Below are positions 25,311 to 36,450 of a stretch of DNA of 64,000 nucleotides, one piece after another. The notes beneath the pieces were generated by a model that was not told the DNA's origin, did not search any database, and was given only the letters and a program-made list of their open reading frames with translations. Both the position numbers and the translations under genes were made by a program. Each line of letters starts with the position of its first letter. The first letter of the stretch is position 1. The stretch comes from Elysia chlorotica. Its lineage: Eukaryota; Mollusca; Gastropoda; Plakobranchidae. The stretch is taken from NCBI GenBank assembly GCA_003991915.1, contig RQTK01000214.1, positions 83,375 through 147,374 on the forward strand, read 5' to 3'.

Positions 25311-25725
25311 TACGAGGTGTCAGTAATAGCAGCTTGTATGGCTCAGCGGCCTAACGATAAGGAGAGAGTGAATCTGTTTAGTGTTGCATCCATCAGATTT
25401 GCACACAGTTATAACAGGCGGCAGCGCCTGAACTTAGGCAGTAACACTTACAGGAGTGGCCAGATATCTGGCAAAAAACGCAGCAAGTGGGGAAACACCA
25501 GTCTTTAACATTTTACAGTAATGTGGGCGTCGTCTAAAAGCATAATATATATAATGATTGTAAGAGAAATGTCATCAGATTTAGCAATGCGATAACACTC
25601 TTTTGTGACTTCTCTTTCGTTTTACAAGCGGGAAAATGCTTCTTTCTGTTAAAGCTTGGTTTACTTTAAAGTGCTATATCATGCAACCTTACATAAAAGT
25701 AGATGATGTTAGAATTACTTTTTTT
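25311..25725. other. Unassigned sequence
   Basis: Nothing supported. Confidence 0.55.
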
Positions 25726-25878
25726 CTACAGAGACAGAAACAGAGAGACAGAGAGACAGAGAGGGAAAGAGGGTGAGACACACGGGCATAATTATAGTAA
25801 GACTGACACAGAGTGAGACAGAGAGAGACAAAGAAAGAAGAGAGGAGAAAACTGAAGGAGAGATAGATAGGTTGATAA

Positions 25879-25939
<61 letters not shown>

Positions 25940-26190
25940 AATAGAGGGTGAGGGACCGAGAGAGGGAACGAAAAGGGGAAGGAAGAGGAAGAGGAGAGAG
26001 AGGAAGAGGAGAGGGAGAGAGATCGATCGATATTATATTATGTGAGAGGAATAAAGAGAGAAAGTAAGAGAGAAAGGGAGAAAGTGAGGTAGAAAGTGAG
26101 CGAGAGAGCAAGAGAAAGAGAGACCTGAGTCAGACTCACAGACAGACAAAAAAGAAGGAAGGGAGTGAAAGAGAGATAATCAGAGTCACA
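25726..26190. repeat. (GA)n-rich low-complexity tract
   Basis: Pure GA 25880-25931, G-run, then long GAGAGG/GAAAGA stretch. Confidence 0.95.
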
Positions 26191-26838
26191 GGAAGAAATG
26201 AAAACACATTGACCAAATGGATTTTTCATGTAATACTGTTGTATAGAAGAGTAAAATTATAATTACAAACCTTGGTAGCTGTCAAAGTCATCCAACTGTA
26301 GGCTGTTCCAAGCCGCCTGGAATTCCGTGCAGTACACACAACAATAAGTTCCGGAATAAAACTACATTTCCTGGCGGCATTATCACACACTTAGTGTTAT
26401 GATGCACATAGTACTTGTTTGAAAAGTGTTTCACTTTATTGCTGTTCTAATTAAAAAAGAACAACAATAACAATAACAAAATGGCAAACAAACAAAACTA
26501 ACAAAGTAACCTATTTGATATTAAGCTTAATGAACCGTGTATCTTTAGTAGATTCTATTTAAGTTTACATTAATAATCCCTTGCATTTTGTATAATCCAT
26601 TTAAGTTTCTAAACGGAAAATGATATTAACTTTATTTTTATTATGAATCTCACATTAACCCTAGATGAGTTTTTTAGGACACGTAAATTGAAAATAACAG
26701 TTATTGTTAATAAAATATAGCACCTCACTGACATCCCAGAGTCATTGTTTTAAAAACTACCATTATGTTGAATTGTTTGGAGACTACTTTGATAATTCCA
26801 AATATCCCACTTTAAGGTTTTGTTATGTTTACAACTAG
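26191..26838. other. Unassigned AT-rich sequence
   Basis: Nothing recognised. Confidence 0.6.
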
Positions 26839-27310
26839 ATCTCACTCTAGATCCACATTAAAATTATGAATTCAAAACAAACGAGCATTCTTTGTCAAAG
26901 AAAAAACGTGGCAGCGAAACGTGTGTTGGTTACTTGGATTCAAGCAATGTGTAAAGACTGTTTTGAAGCAAAATGCACAGCTAAACTATAATCTAATTTT
27001 GATGAGCATAACATTTTCTGTAAATTGAACTCGTAGTTTCGATCGCGTGGTTACACCTAGATGAAATCGAAACCCAAGTTCTGGTTTCAGAAATGTGCAT
27101 CTAATATGGCTGTATGTAAATCTAGATCTAGAGTTTGGTGTTCAGTTTTGCCTTGCTATATAAATATAAATAGCCAAATAACATTTTTTACTTCTTATTC
27201 TAGATAGGTCTGAGCACAGTGGTAACGGCAAATTGTTTCTTAATATAACGAGAATTTCGAAGGTGTCTAGATCCAGACTTAGATCTAAAACGAAAGTATA
27301 TCTAGATCCA
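26839..27310. other. Region enriched in CTAGATC/AGATCTAG motifs
   Basis: About eight or nine TCTAGATC-like words in under 500 bp (for example CTAGATCTCACTCTAGATCC, AAATCTAGATCTAGAG, GTGTCTAGATCCAGAC). No gene seen. Confidence 0.7.
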
Positions 27311-27429
27311 GTGGCGTTTCATAAGCTTTGACTCACAATCACAGAGACAGCAATTTAAAAATAAATCTTTAAATTACACAATTACATCACAATTTCTAGA
27401 TTGAGTCTACACCACATCCTTACCACACG

Positions 27430-27805
27430 CGTGCATCAGTGGAAGCGAAGAACAGAGAAAAAAACCACAATTATCCATACAATCCTTCACAAAGTCACTT
27501 TGGATCGAAAGTAGCTCTCAGTGAATACAGCCCGCCCTGGGGATATTCCACTCACGCCGCGGCTGGGGCATGCTGGTGTATCCTGTGTATCCTGTGTATC
27601 GTGGCGTATCCGCCGAGGCCTACATTAAAACTGGAGGAGTGAGTGAGACAGACAGACAGGCGGGAGATCGAGACGGCCTGGGCTGAACTCACCCCAGTTG
27701 AAGCCTCCACTCGCGCCATGCACTGAGCGGGAGACGGGCCGTGAGCTCCGCGAAGCGCCGTGTGCACATATACCACATGCCGGGCTACATGTCCGTCTAG
27801 CGTCC
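27430..27805. promoter_or_regulatory. GC-richer island, possible promoter or 5' exon
   Basis: Locally rich in CpG (CACGCCGCGGCTGG, CCGCGAAGCGCCGTGTG) in otherwise AT-rich DNA. No core promoter or coding frame can be assigned. It could also be a diverged repeat. Confidence 0.3.
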
Positions 27806-27811
27806 CAGGCA

Positions 27812-28580
27812 GTGTGTGTGTGTGTGTGTGTGTGCTCCGCTAGATTTGACTTAAGTGTGTGTGTGTGTGGGCTCCGATAGATTTGACTTTAATGTGTGTG
27901 TGTGTATGTGTGTGCTCCGCTAGAGTTGACTTAAGTGTGTGTAGTGTGTGTGTGTGTGTGTGTGCTCCGCTAGATTTGACTTAAGTGTGGGTGTGTGTGT
28001 TTCTCTAAAATTTACTTATGTGTGTGTGTGTTCAGCTAGAATTGACTTAAGCATGTGTCAGTATGTGTGTGTGTGTGTGTGTGTGCTCCGCTAAAATTGA
28101 CTTAAGCGTGTGTGTGTGTGCGCTCCGCTAGAATTGACTTAAGTGTGTGTCTGTGTGTGTGTGTGTTCCATTATAATTTTGACTAAAGTGTGTGTGTGTG
28201 TTCCGCTATAATTGACTTAAGCGTGTGTCAGTGTATGCGTGTGTGTGCTCCGGTAGAATTGACTTAAGCGTGTGTCAGTGTGTGTGTGTGCGTGCTCCGT
28301 TAGATTTGACTTAAATGTGTGTGTGTGTGTGTGTGCTCAGCTAAAATTGACTTAAGTATGTGTGTGTGTGTGTGTATGCTCCACTAGAATTTTGAATTAA
28401 GTGTGTGTGTGCTTCTCTAGAATTTTGACTTAAGTGTGTGTGTGTGTGTGTGTGTGCTCCACTAGAATTTTGACTTAAGTGTGTGTCTGTGTGTGTGTGT
28501 GTGCGCTCCACGAGAATTGACTTAAGTGTGTGTGTGAGTGTGTGCTCCGTTATAATTGACTTAAGTGTGTGTGGTTAGGG
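27812..28580. repeat. TG-microsatellite/CTTAAG compound minisatellite, ~18 units
   Basis: Each unit of about 30-50 bp is a variable (TG)n followed by CTCCGCTAGAATTGACTTAAG or a close variant. The constant part is more conserved than the TG length. Confidence 0.95.
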
Positions 28581-29030
28581 TGGGGGAGGTGTGGTGATGC
28601 ATTTCTTCTATTGTTTCTCTTCCATTCGATCCCACATATGATAATTATGACGTCGAAGGAGTCGTGTATTGCACAATAATAGATCTGTGTTTTCGATTAG
28701 TTTGTCAAAACAATGAACTCGAGAACAGTGAGATAGATGCTTTAAAAGGGGGAGATAGATGGATGCATTATATAGAAGAATGGACAAATAGATATAATAG
28801 ATGGATAGACAGACATACAGATAGATGGATACACGGATAGATGAATAAACAGTGATTTGAATGAATAGACCAAAAGAAGTAAAAAGAACAAAATTAAAAA
28901 AAAAATAAAAAGGGATTAAAAAGAATCTTCCTTTTTTGCTTTCGCAGAAAAATTTATTCACAGTTATTCTGATTTTCATAATGTAGAAGGATAGCGATGA
29001 AGGGAACAATGAGTTACAGTATGAAGAGGA
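28581..29030. other. Unassigned sequence
   Basis: GATA/GACA-like words near 28790-28850; no gene supported. Confidence 0.55.
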
Positions 29031-29160
29031 GAAGGAAGAGAACAATGACCCTACGAAGGAGGAGGAAGGAAAGGAGGATAAGGAGAAGGAGGAGGAGGGG
29101 AGGATGGAGATAGAGAAAGAAGATTAGGAAGATGACGATGAAGAAGAAGAAGCTCATAAT
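29031..29160. repeat. Purine-rich (GGA/GAA) tract
   Basis: GAGGAGGAAGG and GAAGAAGAAG repeats. Confidence 0.9.
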
Positions 29161-29569
29161 CTTTTTTTTCTTAAAATCATTAATTTTTAATGAGATTGAC
29201 CCGAGGTTATCTGGTATCCTCGACTTGACCTAAATTTTCTGTGATTGGTGTATGCTGAACTCTGTAGCTGGGATATTTGTTCATGTACTTCCTGGTTTCA
29301 AGCAGGATCTATTGTCTTGTCCTCAATTCTCGCCTTTAAGGTTAACCATCTTCTGGGTTTTCGACCGCCTGTTGAGGCAAGAACGTGAGCCGAGTGGGAA
29401 GCCGTATAAATATTGTTAGGCAAGTTGCTTATAGAGAGCTAGGGAGATAGAGAGATAAAAAGAGTAGAAAGGACATTAAGAAAGAGGGAGAGAAGAAAAA
29501 TTAGGAACCAGACGGACAGCTAACAGACAGACGAACTCGGTGAAAGCAAGATGAAAAAGAGTTGGGAGC
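29161..29569. other. Unassigned sequence
   Basis: Nothing recognised. Confidence 0.6.
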
Positions 29570-29580
29570 GGTAGAGAGAT

Positions 29581-29645
<65 letters not shown>

Positions 29646-29703
29646 GGTAGAGAGGGAAGTGTGTGTGAGAGAGAGGCAGAGAGAGTGAGGTAGAGAGGGA
29701 AGT

Positions 29704-29736
<33 letters not shown>

Positions 29737-29862
29737 GTAGAGACGGGAGTGTGTGTGTGAGAGAGAGAGAGGCAGAGAGAGAGAGAGAGAGGTAGAGAGG
29801 GAAGCGAGAGAGAGAGAGAGACAGAGGGAAAAAGACAGAGAGAGATAGAGAGAGAGAAAATA
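29570..29862. repeat. (GA)n-rich tract with GTGTGT spacers
   Basis: GA blocks with GGTAGAGAGGGAAGTG repeated four times (near 29646, 29690, 29736, 29791), so a higher-order ~45-bp period is visible. Confidence 0.92.
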
Positions 29863-30735
29863 ATTGGCTTTGGAATATAAGCTCAGTATTATTCAATGCG
29901 CTTAACTTGGACAAGCCGAAATAAAACAGCTGTTAAATAATCGTTCAAAATTAATAATATTTTATTTTTTTAAGACATGTGCCTAATTTAGCAAACTATT
30001 GACGCACGGAATATATTTTTTCCTAGAGTTTCTATCGGTTCATTTTTCATTCAAAGCTTGACTTGGAATTTGAAAATGAATTAGCTGGAGATTTTGAAGC
30101 ATCGTCTAGCCTCTTGTTTACTCTCGTGAGTGCTTAGCTGTGTCTGCCTGAGATAACCCAAATCCCACCCAGGTTAACTAGGTCTGCTCCAGATCTAGTT
30201 CTTCAGCTCCTTTTTTTTTCTCTAAACTTCTATTTTTTATTCCTCAGATGTTCTCAATTACCTCTCTTTATGAACGTTTCTTTTTATCTCCGATTTTTTT
30301 CCTCTTCATTGACTGTCTTTAGAAACATCCATTTTTATATAGAGTTTTTCTCCGTTATCTTTCTTTACGAACTTTAGTTTTAATCGATGAGTGTTATTAC
30401 ATTACCTCTTGTAACACACTCCTACTTCTTCGACTTGTCCTACATTACATTTCTTTACACATGTCTCTACACACGCCCATTTCTATCTCCCAGTTGTTCT
30501 ACATCACACCCGTTTTACGAGCATTGTGTTCCGATCCTAAATCTAGACTTCACACGTGTTTTACAGCTTGATCGAGAACTGTGAGGCTAGAAGAAAGAGA
30601 CCGAGTCTACCTGGTGACCTTTTATCATAAGGGCGAACCGTCTTTGGTGCCGTGACTTCTCATAGATGCCTGCAAGACCAGATGAGTAATGAACATGTTT
30701 GAAATAGAACGCTTATTTACTCTTTTGCTTCGTGT
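29863..30735. other. Unassigned AT-rich sequence
   Basis: Nothing supported. Confidence 0.6.
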
Positions 30736-30865
30736 CAGAAAAATGTGGCCTAATGAGACAGTTAGACTGGTACACCCGTACCCGCCCTCCCCCAAGACGC
30801 TGTCTTAGTGTAAAGCACGTACAATTTTCAGACGTAACTCTTGGAATCTGTCGCCGAATAGGATC
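30736..30865 (+). mobile_element. Degenerate SINE body
   Basis: AAAGCACGTACAATTTTCAG followed by ACGTAACTCTTGGAATCTG aligns to the family body; no tRNA-like head. Confidence 0.6.
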
Positions 30866-31014
30866 CTTCTTGGAAACCTGGGAAACGTTAATCATAACGA
30901 TAACTTCCAACCTATTAAGAACTTTCTTTATCCTCATGCAGTATGATTTGAACGACCGAGTCTCCATTGGAACCCATTGGACGCTCTCTCATACAATGAA
31001 ACATTGTTTGCTCT

Positions 31015-31370
31015 GGGGCGGTAGCAGCGGTGGGTCAGTAAGTCAATGCTCAAAACTGGCGAGCTGGAGGTTCACAGTTTAAATCCCAGCCGATGTCTAT
31101 GGCTCTTTACAAGATTGGTCTGAAAACATGACGGATGTAAAATTAACCTAAGGTTTCATGGTTTACCCTTACTGAAATAACCAAATTCGGGAGCTGCTAA
31201 GCTAAGCACTTTATATTATATTACCAATGCTGGTTGAGTTTGGGTCGGTGTCAGTTTATTGTAAACGGCGGACACAGGAGTCATGGTACCCGCACACTCT
31301 CTCTGCTGTAGCACGTAAAATTATCAGACGCACAGACCATAAGGAACCAACTCACTCACTCACTTAAGTC
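31015..31370 (+). mobile_element. SINE copy, diverged
   Basis: Head-like GGTGGGTCAGTAAGTCAATG and GGTTCACAGTTTAAATCCC, an unrelated or diverged middle, then GGGTCGGTGTCAGTTTATTG, GTAAAATTATCAGACGCAC and a CTCACTCACT tail. Confidence 0.75.
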
Positions 31371-31574
31371 TTTGATTCAGATAAGGAAAATATTTTCATT
31401 GGTTGGAGAAAGTACGTAGGTTTGTATAAGTTAAATCATTCTAGGACTCCAAAGGAATCTTTATGACACAGTACCTAGACGATGATCTCATACGATTTTC
31501 TTTATGCCACAAAGAAGAAGACTTCCCTTTCAAGAGAGCACAATATACAGTCACCGATCAATACAAAACAACGG

Positions 31575-31645
31575 TCTGATGGAGAATTGAACTCAAGGTA
31601 TCAAACTTAAAGGTGCACGCTCTAGCCACAGGTCTACTTCGCCCA
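31575..31645 (-). mobile_element. SINE head fragment, minus orientation
   Basis: On the minus strand: GGGCGAAGTAGACCTGTGG, CTAGAGCGTGCACC, GAGTTCAATTCTCC. A second diverged minus-strand head may lie at 31735-31800. Confidence 0.6.
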
Positions 31646-31804
31646 AAAATCCCTGACTAAAGTTTTATCTTTGAGTCTTTTTTTTTGTCCCCTTGGCTTT
31701 GCTGAAGAATCCTATGCGAAGGTGATTTGAACATATACGAATTGAGCCTGGTAAGCCCTGCTCGTCTGCCCTGAGCACTATCCACACAGCCACTTCGCTT
31801 AACA

Positions 31805-31945
31805 CAATGTCAGTATAGTGTGACTGAATCTCCACTCATCTTTAAGTGGCAGCGCATACAATTCTTAGATATTAGTCTCGAGGCCCGTTCACAATATAGC
31901 CTAAATAGTGCTGACGTTAGACACCCAACTTAATTCAACTCAATC
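31805..31945 (+). mobile_element. SINE 3' body
   Basis: ATGTCAGTATAGTGTGACTG, TTCACAATATAGCCTAAATA, GTGCTGACGTTAGACACCC and an AACTCAATCACT tail. Confidence 0.82.
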
Positions 31946-32875
31946 ACTCTCTGATTGACAGCACATACAATTATCAGACATTGATCGAACTGAACTCAGC
32001 TGAACATGTAAGCATTTACCTCTTACCTTCCCTGGAGCAGGATAGCATGGCTGGTCTTTTCTAGCTTAATCAAGGGAGATGATATGATAGCCATGTCTCA
32101 TGTCCAGGTTCCAATGCTGATCGATACTAACTAATGGGAGGGCATTTCCAATCGCTACAATCATTATTCTTTGCCTTATTTTCTTTTATTTTCTTTTAGA
32201 TATTTAGCAAGCTGTTTTTGAAATGTGCTATATAAATATTTTTTTTCCGTTTCATTTTTTATTGCCTCTCTATGATCGCTTCTTTTTAAATGTGGACCCA
32301 GTTCCTATTTTAAAAAAAAGTTGTTAAACATTCCTTCTGTCTCTCTGTCTGTCTGTCTATGTGTCTATCTCTATCATTCTCTCTCCTTTTGTTTAAATTC
32401 CGTATAAAAATTATAAACAAACCGTCAGGTGTACTCTAAAAAGATGAATGGTACAGAAAACTATTCACAAAAGTTATTACTTTCATTCTAAATAATTTTC
32501 ATATTGACCTACTTAATCTGACCATAAAGCACAGTTCGGTACAAAATAATTTTGGGATTTGGGCCCATCAAAAAAATTATTACTCTCCCTTTGAAGAAAT
32601 TCAATGACATCAAATAATCATTATAGATTTTTTGCAAACGTCACCAGGTTGCCTGGGGTTACAGGCCTTGAAATCACCGCGCATTATTGAATCGGCTTAT
32701 AAACTTCTCGCTCTTGCATGGTTAAAAAGCAACAAACAAATAAACAAACAAACAAAAAACAAAACCACCACCACTAACAACAACAAGAACAACAATGCAA
32801 AATAAAAAAAAACTTCCCAAAAAATCAATATATATTATTAAAAAAAAGCACAACACCACTCCACTAAAACTAAAG
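31946..32875. other. Unassigned sequence
   Basis: Mostly unique. The right end is rich in CAAA/CAAC words from 32730. Confidence 0.55.
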
Positions 32876-32906
32876 CAAATGCAACAACAACAACAACAAC
32901 AACAAT

Positions 32907-32943
<37 letters not shown>

Positions 32944-32990
32944 GCAGCAGCAATAACAATAACAAAAAAGCAAAACAAATAACAATAACA
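32876..32990. repeat. (CAA)n microsatellite
   Basis: CAA run with CAG and TAA interruptions. Poly-Cys frames opposite are artefacts. Confidence 0.96.
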
Positions 32991-33239
32991 ACATAAAAAA
33001 CAATAACGTGTACACAAATTTGAAGCATACTACAGCTGAAGTCTCAATGACAAGATATACCAATGTGTACTAGATGTAGACCTAATGGAAGTACTGAGAT
33101 AGCCGAACATAATAGTCCTATTAAAAAGCAGCTCGAGGGAGGATATGTTACCTTCAGGCTGCTGACTGTAGGAAACCGTCGTATATTGTCAGGCTGAATG
33201 TGGGGGTGTTGTCATATGATGCTACTAGCAGTGTCGCTA

Positions 33240-33572
<333 letters not shown>

Positions 33573-36165
33573 GGATGGTGGCGATCAGAACGAAGCTGTT
33601 CAACCCCTTCGTTGAACACACAAACATCCCGACTTTGTACGAACCTGTCGTCGATTCCCTATGTTTTCAAAGTATTTACTGTGAAATATGATCCTTATTT
33701 AGCGCAAGAGTCACTCTTCCCATAAATTAAAACCTCCCGTTAAAACAAACTGTTGTCACTGATCCAAGGATGCCCGAAGGCATATTATCGAGTTCAGAAT
33801 GAACTTTGTACTGAGCCTCTTGTTTTAAAAACAAGGCGATATTTTCACTTTTTAACCCATTAAGCTCTGTGGTTTGTTTGCTTATACCAAGCACTCCAAG
33901 ATTCGTATTTCACTGTTCTCTCCCAACGCTATATTCAGTTGTGGTTTTTTTTCTGTAATTGTTCCTCTGAGTTTGACTGTTCTTTTATTGTCTAAAGTAA
34001 TCGTATCTGCGTGAGCTTGTTAATTGAGTGCGTGGGTAAGGGTAGATTTAGTTCTAATTCCAGACCGTAGAGTCTGTCATGTTATTGTTTGGTCTAACGA
34101 CTGTTGATACAATAAGGCGTGGGCTAAAGGTAATCTCTGATCGGTGTGGTACGTCTCTTCTACATTTTAGACATTTTTTCTTTTTGATGCGAACATTTTA
34201 GGCGTGCGTCAATATGTTTTAAAATGTTGCCACAGAGAGTCATTGTGAGCTTACCAGAACTTACTTCTCAGACATCTGCATAATACATCGTATATCAAGA
34301 ATTCAGGGTTACAGCTCAACAAAGAGTCAACAATTATTTGAAGTTACACATATCTGACCCAAATGTGAAAAGGTCCAATTGATAGTTTTGAAAGAAGTCT
34401 ACCAATGAAGCTTACTCTGACGTAACAAAAAAAAAAAAAAAACATTTCGAAACCGGCCGAATTCGAGAGCTGATCCCAAGCCACTCGCCCTATGGAACAG
34501 CGCCCTCCCCCTTTTTTTCCCCAACCTACATACACACACACCTGAGTGCCGGTGGTGTGCTAAGATCATTAGCCACAGGCTTAAGGCGGATACCATCTGG
34601 CATCGCAGACCCATGCATTGGAAACATTTGTCGCATGGCAATTATCTTTCAACTTCGGCTCTTTCTAAAAAAACAAATGAAAGAAAATAGCAAAATAACC
34701 CCCCCCCCCCACCAAACCATTTACAATTTTGTGTTCAAACGGGTGCACAAATAATACGCCATTCTCTAATTTATCTGAAGTTTCAAATAATATTTAAATC
34801 TCCCCAACACAACCAGATAAATCCTAGTCTATGGCATGTTCTAAAATTTACAAAGCACTTGACCCAAAGTTGAAACAAATAATAGTACAATCATTAGTTT
34901 TGAAATAACTAAAACAAAAAATCTAAGATCCGTCCGTTGTCTTTTATGAACGTTTTCTAGCTCTCCGTTCCATCCCGTTTTGAAAAGAGTTGTTCAATGA
35001 AATGAAATAAAAGAGTAGATCAAACGAGCCAATTCAACGATAACTTAAACAGAAAGAGAACCACTGGTGACTAAAATTAATGGGCATTCATTTTGATAAT
35101 GTTGCGATGTCTGTGATGACCGTGAGGTTCCTGGAAAAACTTTGTTTGCGGGCGGAGAAGTTTGCACAAATTAATCAGCCACCTGAGCCAAAGGCATGAC
35201 GCGTTATCCAATTATAATTAGTGTTTGTGGACACATTTGGAACGTTTGTCAGGGCAATGCGTTTGTCCTGAGGGCAATTGAAGAATACAAGGGAAAACGA
35301 CGGGACTCACAAAAAAATTGATTTTCAAAGTTACCCCCATTGCCATTATATTTTCCTTGCTAGGGATAGTTAGGCTCAAACGATCGCAGTCCTATAACAT
35401 AAAGATCTTTGTGAAAGAAATAATTATAGACCTTCAAACTTGAAAATTTAATTTCCTCAAAACGTAAAATCTGTAAATACCGCCGTGTTTCCCCTGTGCT
35501 CTTCCATTTAAAACACCCATTCCAATATGATAGTAGAATCAGCGTTATTGGTTAGTCAAAGCCTTGATGAACGTGAAACCAAAGAAAATTGTGACGTCAT
35601 GTTGTGAACGAATGGTAGAGTGTTTTTCCTTGAATAAAAACCATGCAAAGATTATTAGCTTCTTAGTACGCTAGCCGTAAGATTGAATTTTTATTACGTA
35701 AATCTACAAACTCTAAATATAATGCTGATTTCGATATCTTTATAGTATTCGTTTTCTTCTATATCTCTCTGACTTAATCTTCAACTGTGCGAATTTTTGT
35801 TGGATTATTATTAAATTTGTTGTAAATTAAGTTCTAAGCAAAAAGCTTACATTTAAGCCCCACATATAATGAAAGAATCACAGAGAGTGCAACTTAAAAA
35901 TACGAAGATTGTAAAAATTACAAATAATTAAACCAAAAGCGTAACCCGCGACTGGTTTTTCTATAATTATCTCGAGCCGACAATTTAAATGAAACCCTGA
36001 GAAGACACGCAATAGTACAACTCGTACTCCTCGCGGCTTCTTTAATTAAGTCGCTGAAGGCACACATCCTGACTTCTAAGACTTCACATTTCAAGAGGAA
36101 AAAAATTCAATCAGTCATGTAATATTCCACTGAAGCCGCACAGACAGGCAGCCATTTAATGAAAG
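33573..36165. other. Unassigned AT-rich sequence
   Basis: About 2.6 kb with homopolymer runs near 34428 (A) and 34701 (C). No gene or repeat family recognised. Confidence 0.6.
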
Positions 36166-36450
36166 GGGGTCTAACTGGCCCAGGTGGTAGAGCGTTGGTT
36201 TCCAGAGAGGGAGGTCTGCGGTTCGAATCCCACAATCGGCAGATTTAGTTGTCCATTTTTGTTCCCTCTACTTGGTTGGGTCGGTGTCAGTATAATGTGA
36301 TTGGCTGAGGCGGAGTCATGGTATCCCCGACCTGTCTCGTGTGTGGCAGCACATAAAATTGTCAGACGTCAGTCTTGGGGCTCCTCCACAATATAGCATA
36401 TACAGCGCTGACTTTGGACGTTAAACCCAACTCAACTCAACTCATCTGAT
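36166..36450 (+). mobile_element. Full-length tRNA-derived SINE
   Basis: Head GGGTCTAACTGGCCCAGGTG, GTAGAGCGTTGG (box A) and GCGGTTCGAATCCC (perfect box B). Body GGGTCGGTGTCAGTATAATG, ATGGTATCCCCGACCTGTCT, AAAATTGTCAGACGTCAGTC. Tail (AACTC)n. Confidence 0.93.

Noticed and set aside
27812..28580. CRISPR-like repeat-spacer array
   Set aside because: Spacers are all (TG)n of different length rather than unique sequences, and the DNA is from an animal.
36170..36240. tRNA genes at SINE heads (also 7080, 14870, 23710, 25300)
   Set aside because: Box A/B-like words are present but each leads into the same SINE body, and no clean cloverleaf with a discriminator end was seen.
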